Positions 55,302-64,000 of a stretch of DNA of 64,000 bases are shown piece after piece. Both the position numbers and the translations under genes were made by a program. Source of the DNA: Strigamia acuminata (lineage: Eukaryota; Arthropoda; Chilopoda; Geophilomorpha; Linotaeniidae); assembly GCA_949358305.1 (NCBI GenBank), contig OX442317.1, forward strand, positions 12,032,186 through 12,096,185, given 5' to 3'. The notes under the pieces are model-generated. The model was given only the letters and a program-made list of their open reading frames with translations. It was not told the origin of the DNA and ran no database searches. How positions within the stretch are numbered: the first letter of the stretch is position 1; each line of letters starts with the position of its first letter.

Positions 55302-56723
55302 TGTTTGGCTACTCCCGACACATTGTAATGGCGACGAAAGTAAAAACTCCAGGAGATAACATAAAACAACTTATTTATTCGGAAGTAGAATGATAACTGA
55401 CCAAATACACGAATGTACGTTGGCTAACAAAGAAAATGCACGTGCAAAACAATGGTCACGGCACGCGCCAAGGTAAAAAACACAATTGAGAAATTCCGTT
55501 GCTATGACAACGGAGAAAAATGAAATACATTGAAGTGAGCGATTGCTCAAAAATGCATTAAAATCAAATTGCAATATGTCAAAATGACCACAAAGATGTC
55601 AGGAACATAAAAGTAAATGGTAACAATGCTCAAAAACACTTAAAACAATGAGAAAATACAGAAAGAATCGATCGGGAAGCAGACGATCGGCTCAGCCAAT
55701 CAGAATACAGCAAAGTTACGTAATGCAAAGATTTGAATTTAAAACCTCACAAAATCACTGAAATGGTAAATAATATGCACTAAAATACAATGAAATGAAA
55801 TAGTAAATGCAAAAGAAGTATTAATAATACAATAGAATCGATTTAATAACGAAATTAGCGAATAAATCCAACATGGCGCCCGTACAACTCAATAAGAGCG
55901 GCAAAACACGACATTTGAATTCTGACACAAGAATATAGCAAATACTAGGTAATGTTACTAATAAATACACTTAGGAAAAGTAATTTCCTTCAAAATAAAG
56001 CACTTTTAATAAGAATACACATGAAAATTAGTCTTGAAAGAAAAGAAACGATCGCGGACGGCAACGCATATGCGAGGTCCGTCACGATCGTTCGTACAGA
56101 CAAAACGGCTGCTCCGGGAAAGAAACTAAGTGCACAGATCGACAGATCACCCCTGAATTAGTCTAAAACAATATTAGGATCAATTCTAACGACAAGAATT
56201 CAATGAAAACGAAAGGTTAGAAGTTGGAGTCAAAACCGAACTAGATTTCGAAATATGACGTCACTCCAATTACACTAGTGAACTGTTTGACGACGGATGC
56301 ACCCAATTTCACACGGAAACACACAAAATGAATAGGAATTGATAATATAAGACAAATTCTTATAAATAACACTTGAAATGAATGCAATAGACAATGAAAT
56401 ATCATATTTTAATAAACAACAGTATCATAAAACACTTTAATAGTTTTAATAATGCAAAAAATCCTGTAAAATAAGATTAAAATGTTATGCAAAATAAAAC
56501 ACACTAGAATAAGTCTATTTAAACACACAATACCCAAAATTCATGACAATATAAGAAAATAATGAACTAAAAGCTTTAATATGACACAAAAAACACCTGA
56601 AATGTAAGTCAAACTATTAGAAGCAAAATTTAACAACACTTTGAATATTTAATAGGACAATAAAATGGCAAATAAAAAGCAGTATCAATTTATATTCCAC
56701 TCTGTTTGCAACAGGTTGCAACA
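55302..56723 (-). repeat. BEL-3 5' LTR (about 1.42 kb)
   Basis: The outer edge is fixed by the matching 3' LTR (TGTTGCAACC on the minus strand). The inner edge is inferred from AAACA followed by TTTT, as at BEL-1 and BEL-2. The length is similar to BEL-2's 1464 bp. A 69-codon frame at 55952 is partly shared with the 3' LTR copy and looks incidental. Confidence 0.75.
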
Positions 56724-57093
56724 GAACGAACACGTCCGAACCGCTTCGCGTACGTCAAACGCCAACAGACCCGCATGCTGGATGTAAGTTTTGCGCTTTC
56801 GTCAAACACAACTGCGGATTTCCATGCGGAGTAAGAAAAAATAAAATGATTAGACATCCATTTTAAAATAATAATAAAATAAATTTTCTTTTAGATGTAC
56901 GATCTGTAAAATCCAGCAAAAGTATCGAGCATGAAAACCGATTGCACCCAACCCAAAAACGCCTGCCAAGAAAACCAAATCATCCAGTCGTGCAACAATG
57001 GAACAATGGAGGACGTGAAAAAAATCGTTGCATCGCATTTCATTTTATTACTTGTTTTTGTAAAATATTGTTTTTATCTTTTGAAAAAATAAA
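56724..57093 (+). pseudogene. Possible 3' end of a host gene cut off by BEL-3
   Basis: An open 20-codon stretch (56724-56783, containing RTRPNRFAYVKRQQTRMLD) ends at a consensus donor GAT/GTAAGT. A 111-base AT-rich intron (56784-56894) ends in TTTTCTTTTAG. Four more codons lead to TAA at 56907-56909. About 180 bases later lies AATAAA (57088). The pattern is that of a last coding exon pair with a polyadenylation site. Anything 5' was separated by the BEL-3 insertion. The gene is not recognised and the stretch is short, so chance is possible. Confidence 0.35.
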
Positions 57094-57138
57094 AAATTTT
57101 AAATTTTAATATTTTGTTTTTTTATACCCAACTACGAA

Positions 57139-57550
57139 TATGACGTAGAGTTTGACGTAGAATTCGACGTAGAATTCGACGTCGATTTGATGTTGTTTTG
57201 AAGTAGCATTGATCTACAGCTCTATGTCCATTCTATGTCAAAATCGTGACCAAAATGCGCTAATTCCATGTCAATGCTATGTTGTTTCGGCATAGTTTCA
57301 TCCTTATTGTACGTTAAATAGACGTAGAATTCTACATAGAATTCTACGTAGAATTCGACGTAGAATTCGACGTCGATTTGACGTTGTATTGATGTAGCAT
57401 CGATCTACAGTTCTATGTTGATGCTATGTCAAAATCGTGACGGAAATGCGCTAATTCCATGTCAATGCTATGTAGTTTCGGCATAGTTTCAACCTTAATC
57501 TATGTTAAATCTATGTACCAAGATAGACGATCGGTATAGATTTAACATAG
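57139..57550. repeat. Duplicated 191-bp block rich in GACGTAGAATTC, ending in a hairpin
   Basis: GACGTCGATTTGAYGTTG starts at 57178 and again at 57369, with matching sequence following each (CTATGTC, AATGCGCTAATTCCATGTCA, TTTCGGCATAGTTTC). Short GACGTAGAATTC units are repeated several times at each block start. The end carries a perfect 15-base inverted repeat (57500-57514 with 57536-57550) around 21 bases. Confidence 0.75.
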
Positions 57551-57573
57551 ATTCAACATAGTTTTGTTACTTG

Positions 57574-60500
57574 GGATGTCTCTGAATGTTTAGAAATAGT
57601 GTTTAAACCTTAGTAGAAGGCTTCAATGTAAGTGTTAGCAACATCCAAGCAATAATTTGAAAGAATAAATTTTTGATCTCATTTGACATCACAGTTGACT
57701 TAGCACAAACACCACAAACCAATGTCTCTGAATGTTCTGAAATAGTGTTTAAACCTTAGTAGAAGGCTTCAATGTAAGTTTTAGCAACATCCAAGCAATG
57801 ATTTGGGAGAATAGACTTTTGATCTCATCACAGTTGACTTAGCACAAACATCACAAGACCAATGTCTCTGAATGTTTTGAAATAGTGTTTAAACCTTAGT
57901 AGAAAGCTTTAATGTAAGTTTTAGCAACATCCAAGCAATGATTTGGGAGAATAGACTTTTGATCTCATCACAGTTGACTTAGCACAAACATCACAAGACC
58001 AATGTCTCTGAATGTTCTGAAATAGTGTTTAAACCTTAGTAGAAAGCTTTAATGTAAGTTTTAGCAACATCCAAGAAATGATTTGGGAGAATAGACTTTT
58101 GATCTCATCACAGTTGACTTAGCACAAACATCACAAGATCAATGTCTCTGAATGTTCTGAAATAGTGTTTAAACCTTAGTAGAAGGCTTCAATGTTAGTT
58201 TTAGCAACATCCAAGCAATAATTTGAAAGAATAAACTTTTGATCTCATTTGACATCACAGTTGACTTAGCACAAACACCACAAGACCAATGTCTCTGAAT
58301 GTTCAGAAATAGTGTTTAAACCTTAGTAGAAGGCTTCAATGTAAGTTTTAGCAACATCCAAGCAATAATTTGAAAGAATAAACTTTTGATCTCATTTGAC
58401 ATCACAGTTGACTTAGCACAAACACCACAAACCAATGTCTCTGAATGTTCTGAAATAGTGTTTAAACCTTAGTAGAAGGCTTCAATGTAAGTTTTAGCAA
58501 CATCCAAGCAATGATTTGGGAGAATAGACTTTTGATCTCATCACAGTTGACTTAGCACAAACATCACAAGACCAATGTCTCTGAATGTTCTGAAATAGTG
58601 TTTAAACCTTAGTAGAAAGCTTTAATGTAAGTTTTAGCAACATCCAAGCAATGATTTGAAAGAATAAACTTTTGATCTCATTTGACATCACAGTTGACTT
58701 AGCACAAACATCACAAGACCAATGTCTCTGAATGTTCTGAAATAGTGTTTAAACCTTAGTAGAAGGCTTCAATGTAAGTTTTAGCAACATCCAAGCAATG
58801 ATTTGGAAGAATAAACTTTTGATCCCATTTGACATCACAGTTGACTTAGCACAAACACCACAAGACCAATGTCTCTGAATCTTCTGAAATAGTGTTTAAA
58901 CCTTAGTAGAAGGCTTCAATGTAAGTTTTAGCAACATCCAAGCAATGATTTGAAAGAATAAACTTTTGATCTCATTTGACGTCACAGTTGACTTAGCACA
59001 AACACCACAAGACCAATGTGTCTGAATGTTCTGAAATAGTGTTTAAACCTTAGTAGAAGGCTTCAATGTAAGTTTTAGCAACATCCAAGCAATGATTTTG
59101 GAGAATAGACTTTTGATCTCATCACAGTTGACTTAGCACAAACATCACAAGACCAATGTCTCTGAATGTTCTGAAATAGTGTTTAAACCTTAGTAGAAAG
59201 CTTTAATGTAAGTTTTAGCAACATCCAAGCAATGATTTGAAAGAATAAACTTTTGATCTCATTTGACATCACAGTTGACTTAGCACAAACATCACAAGAC
59301 CAATGACTCTGAATGTTCTGAAATAGTGTTTAAACCTTAGTAGAAGGCTTCAATGTAAGTTTTAGCAACATCCAAGCAATGATTTGGAAGAATAAACTTT
59401 TGATCCCATTTGACATCACAGTTGACTTAGCACAAACATCACAAGACCAATGTTTCTGAATGTTCTGAAATAGTGTTTAAACCTTAGTAGAAAGCTTCAA
59501 TGTAAGTTTTAGCAACATCCAAGCAATAATTTGAAAGAATAAACTTTTGATCTCATTTGACGTCACAGTTGACTTAGCACAAACACCACAAGACCAATGT
59601 CTCTGAATGTTTAGAAATAGTGTTTAAACCTTAGTAGAAAGCTTTAATGTAAGTTTTAGCAACATCCAAGAAATGATTTGGGAGAATAGACTTTTGATCT
59701 CATCACAGTTGACTTAGCACAAACACCACAAGATCAATGTCTCTGAATGTTCTGAAATAGTGTTTAAACCTTAGTAGAAGGCTTTAATGTTAGTTTTAGC
59801 AACATCCAAGCAATAATTTGAAAGAATAAACTTTTGATCTCATTTGACATCACAGTTGACTTAGCACAAACACCACAAGACCAATGTCTCTGAATGTTCA
59901 GAAATAGTGTTTAAACCTTAGTAGAAGGCTTCAATGTAAGTTTTAGCAACATCCAAGCAATAATTTGAAAGAATAAACTTTTGATCTCATTTGACATCAC
60001 AGTTGACTTAGCACAAACACCACAAACCAATGTCTCTGAATGTTCTGAAATAGTGTTTAAACCTTAGTAGAAGGCTTCAATGTAAGTTTTAGCAACATCC
60101 AAGCAATGATTTGGGAGAATAGACTTTTGATCTCATCACAGTTGACTTAGCACAAACATCACAAGACCAATGTCTCTGAATGTTCTGAAATAGTGTTTAA
60201 ACCTTAGTAGAAAGCTTTAATGTAAGTTTTAGCAACATCCAAGCAATGATTTGAAAGAATAAACTTTTGATCTCATTTGACATCACAGTTGACTTAGCAC
60301 AAACATCACAAGACCAATGTCTCTGAATGTTCTGAAATAGTGTTTAAACCTTAGTAGAAGGCTTCAATGTAAGTTTTAGCAACATCCAAGCAATGATTTG
60401 GAAGAATAAACTTTTGATCCCATTTGACATCACAGTTGACTTAGCACAAACACCACAAGACCAATGTCTCTGAATGTTCTGAAATAGTGTTTAAACCTTA

Positions 60501-63500
60501 GTAGAAGGCTTCAATGTAAGTTTTAGCAACATCCAAGCAATGATTTGGAAGAATAAACTTTTGATCCCATTTGACATCACAGTTGACTTAGCACAAACAC
60601 CACAAGACCAATGTCTCTGAATCTTCTGAAATAGTGTTTAAACCTTAGTAGAAGGCTTCAATGTAAGTTTTAGCAACATCCAAGCAATGATTTGAAAGAA
60701 TAAACTTTTGATCTCATTTGACGTCACAGTTGACTTAGCACAAACACCACAAGACCAATGTGTCTGAATGTTCTGAAATAGTGTTTAAACCTTAGTAGAA
60801 GGCTTCAATGTAAGTTTTAGCAACATCCAAGCAATGATTTTGGAGAATAGACTTTTGATCTCATCACAGTTGACTTAGCACAAACATCACAAGACCAATG
60901 TCTCTGAATGTTCTGAAATAGTGTTTAAACCTTAGTAGAAAGCTTTAATGTAAGTTTTAGCAACATCCAAGCAATGATTTGAAAGAATAAACTTTTGATC
61001 TCATTTGACATCACAGTTGACTTAGCACAAACATCACAAGACCAATGACTCTGAATGTTCTGAAATAGTGTTTAAACCTTAGTAGAAGGCTTCAATGTAA
61101 GTTTTAGCAACATCCAAGCAATGATTTGGAAGAATAAACTTTTGATCCCATTTGACATCACAGTTGACTTAGCACAAACATCACAAGACCAATGTTTCTG
61201 AATGTTCTGAAATAGTGTTTAAACCTTAGTAGAAAGCTTCAATGTAAGTTTTAGCAACATCCAAGCAATAATTTGAAAGAATAAACTTTTGATCTCATTT
61301 GACGTCACAGTTGACTTAGCACAAACACCACAAGACCAATGTCTCTGAATGTTTAGAAATAGTGTTTAAACCTTAGTAGAAAGCTTTAATGTAAGTTTTA
61401 GCAACATCCAAGAAATGATTTGGGAGAATAGACTTTTGATCTCATCACAGTTGACTTAGCACAAACACCACAAGATCAATGTCTCTGAATGTTCTGAAAT
61501 AGTGTTTAAACCTTAGTAGAAGGCTTTAATGTTAGTTTTAGCAACATCCAAGCAATAATTTGAAAGAATAAACTTTTGATCTCATTTGACATCACAGTTG
61601 ACTTAGCACAAACACCACAAGACCAATGTCTCTGAATGTTCAGAAATAGTGTTTAAACCTTAGTAGAAGGCTTCAATGTAAGTTTTAGCAACATCCAAGC
61701 AATAATTTGAAAGAATAAACTTTTGATCTCATTTGACATCACAGTTGACTTAGCACAAACACCACAAACCAATGTCTCTGAATGTTCTGAAATAGTGTTT
61801 AAACCTTAGTAGAAGGCTTCAATGTAAGTTTTAGCAACATCCAAGCAATGATTTGGGAGAATAGACTTTTGATCTCATCACAGTTGACTTAGCACAAACA
61901 TCACAAGACCAATGTCTCTGAATGTTCTGAAATAGTGTTTAAACCTTAGTAGAAAGCTTTAATGTAAGTTTTAGCAACATCCAAGCAATGATTTGAAAGA
62001 ATAAACTTTTGATCTCATTTGACATCACAGTTGACTTAGCACAAACATCACAAGACCAATGTCTCTGAATGTTCTGAAATAGTGTTTAAACCTTAGTAGA
62101 AGGCTTCAATGTAAGTTTTAGCAACATCCAAGCAATGATTTGGAAGAATAAACTTTTGATCCCATTTGACATCACAGTTGACTTAGCACAAACACCACAA
62201 GACCAATGTCTCTGAATGTTCTGAAATAGTGTTTAAACCTTAGTAGAAGGCTTCAATGTAAGTTTTAGCAACATCCAAGCAATGATTTGAAAGAATAAAC
62301 TTTTGATCTCATTTGACATCACAGTTGACTTAGCACAAACATCACAAGACCAATGTCTCTGAATGTTCTGAAATAGTGTTTAAACTTTAGTAGAAGGCTT
62401 CAATGTAAGTTTTAGCAACATCCAAGCAATGATTTGGAAGAATAAACTTTTGATCTCATTTGACATCACAGTTGACTTAGCACAAACACCACAAACCAAT
62501 GTCTCTGAATGTTCTGAAATAGTGTTTAAACCTTAGTAGAAGGCTTCAATGTAAGTTTTAGCAACATCCAAGCAATGATTTGGGAGAATAGACTTTTGAT
62601 CTCATCACAGTTGACTTAGCACAAACACCACAAGACCAATGTCTCTGAATGTTTAGAAATAGTGTTTAAACCTTAGTAGAAGGCTTCAATGTAAGTGTTA
62701 GCAACATCCAAGCAATAATTTGAAAGAATAAACTTTTGATCTCATTTGACATCACAGTTGACTTAGCACAAACACCACAAACCAATGTCTCTGAATGTTC
62801 TGAAATAGTGTTTAAACTTTAGTAGAAGGCTTCAATGTAAGTTTTAGCAACATCCAAGCAATGATTTGGGAGAATAGACTTTTGATCTCATCACAGTTGA
62901 CTTAGCACAAACATCACAAGACCAATGTCTCTAAATGTTTTGAAATAGTGTTTAAACCTTAGTAGAAAGCTTTAATGTAAGTTTTAGCAACATCCAAGCA
63001 ATGATTTGGGAGAATAGACTTTTGATCTCATCACAGTTGACTTAGCACAAACATCACAAGACCAATGACTCTGAATGTTCTGAAATAGTGTTTAAACCTT
63101 AGTAGAAAGCTTTAATGTAAGTTTTAGCAACATCCAAGAAATGATTTGGGAAAATAGACTTTTGATCTCATCACAGTTGACTTAGCACAAACACCACAAG
63201 ACCAATGTCTCTAAATGTTCTGAAATAGTGTTTAAACCTTAGTAGACGGCTTCAATGTAAGTTTTAGCAACATCCAAGCAATGATTTGGGAGAATAGACT
63301 TTTGATCTCATCACAGTTGACTTAGCACAAACACCACAAGACCAATGTCTCTGAATGTTCTGAAATAGTGTTTAAACTTTAGTAGAAAGCTTTAATGTAA
63401 GTTTTAGCAACATCCAAGCAATGATTTGAAAGAATAAACTTTTGATCTCATTTGACATCACAGTTGACTTAGCACAAACATCACAAGACCAATGTCTCTG

Positions 63501-64000
63501 AATGTTCTGTAATAGTGTTTAAACTTTAGTTGAAGGCTTCAATGTAAGTTTTAGCAACATCCAAGCAATGATTTGGAAGAATAAACTTTTGATCTCATTT
63601 GACATTACAGTTGACTTAGCACAAACACCACAAACCAATGTCTCTGAATGTTCTGAAATAGTGTTTAAACCTTAGTAGAAGGCTTCAATGTAAGTTTTAG
63701 CAACATCCAAGCAATGATTTGGGAGAATAGACTTTTGATCTCATCACAGTTGACTTAGCACAAACACCACAAGACCAATGTCTCTGAATGTTTAGAAATA
63801 GTGTTTAAACCTTAGTAGAAGGCTTCAATGTAAGTGTTGGCAACATCCAAGCAATAATTTGAAAGAATAAACTTTTGATCCCATTTGACATCACAGTTGA
63901 CTTAGCACAAACACCACAAGACCAATGTCTCTGAATCTTCTGAAATAGTGTTTAAACCTTAGTAGAAGGCTTCAATGTAAGTTTTAGCAACATCCAAGCA
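57574..64000. repeat. Satellite array, 140-147 bp monomer with a 1742 bp higher-order unit
   Basis: About 44 head-to-tail monomers, each starting near AATGTCTCTGAATG and containing AGTGTTTAAACCTTAGTAGA. Two length classes occur: 140 bp (GGGAGAATAGACTTTTGATCTCATCACAG) and 146-147 bp (an extra TTTGACA-like segment before TCACAG). Marker variants recur at a fixed distance: GACCAATGTG at 59011 and 60753, CAATGACTCT at 59301 and 61043, AGATCAATG at 59731 and 61473, all 1742 bp apart. The array continues past the window. Confidence 0.95.

Larger units (their letters stand above)
43680..56723 (-). mobile_element. BEL-3: BEL/Pao element split by a younger insertion
   Basis: The minus-strand order is 5' LTR (55302-56723), leader, Gag-protease (52976-54844), Pol (44478-47870) and a 3' LTR shortened to 743 bp (43680-44422). 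The coding region is interrupted only by the 5.1 kb non-autonomous element at 47871-52971. Codon phase across that insertion is exact. Confidence 0.9.

Noticed and set aside
57574-64000. Regular repeats resembling a CRISPR array
   Set aside because: Monomers are contiguous with no variable spacers, are 140-147 bp long, and lie in animal DNA.

Overview
The window is repeat-rich animal DNA, most likely from an arthropod. BEL/Pao LTR retrotransposons, which are known only from metazoans, occur here together with Ty3/gypsy and Ty1/copia elements. There are no operons, tRNAs, rRNAs or CRISPR arrays. The only trace of a possible host gene is a small spliced 3' exon remnant at 56724-57093. Nested retroelements next to a satellite array suggest pericentromeric or other heterochromatic DNA. 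The species cannot be named from the sequence alone.

Layout, left to right. 1-3222 is the 5' half of a minus-strand BEL element (BEL-1), cut by the window edge, followed by its likely 5' LTR. 3848-5701 is a copia Gag-protease-integrase remnant (minus), truncated at both ends. 5561-6282 is unassigned DNA with a run of tetraloop hairpins. 6283-7723 is the 5' end of a gypsy element. 7782-43679 is a giant imperfect inverted repeat: two arms of a degenerate LTR element point outward, each ending exactly at an LTR edge, around an unpaired centre of about 0.7 kb. Younger elements have landed in the arms. A complete 13.8 kb gypsy element (12329-26166) has Gag, Pol and a large third ORF, and its Gag is split by a copia solo LTR. 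A copia 3' fragment lies at 28573-29474. A BEL element with intact LTRs but no recognisable reverse transcriptase or integrase (BEL-2) lies at 31396-38097.

43680-56723 is a minus-strand BEL element (BEL-3). Its 1753-codon polyprotein frame is open except for one insertion, a 5.1 kb non-autonomous LTR element (47871-52971) with apparently identical LTRs. 56724-57093 holds the exon-intron-exon remnant. 57139-57550 is a duplicated 191-bp block ending in a hairpin. 57574-64000 is a satellite of 140-147 bp monomers with a 12-monomer (1742 bp) higher-order period.

Insertion history is unusually readable because target-site duplications and empty sites survive. The gypsy element is flanked by AAGT and BEL-2 by GCGC; for each, the opposite arm keeps the corresponding empty site. 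The non-autonomous element is flanked by ACGT and the copia solo LTR by CGCTT. The most novel item is the gypsy third ORF at 22305-25130. It encodes a 941-residue, GC-rich, proline- and arginine-rich protein with no Env features, sits immediately behind a strong 3' splice site, and is preceded by three repeated hairpins and a possible in-phase acidic mini-exon.
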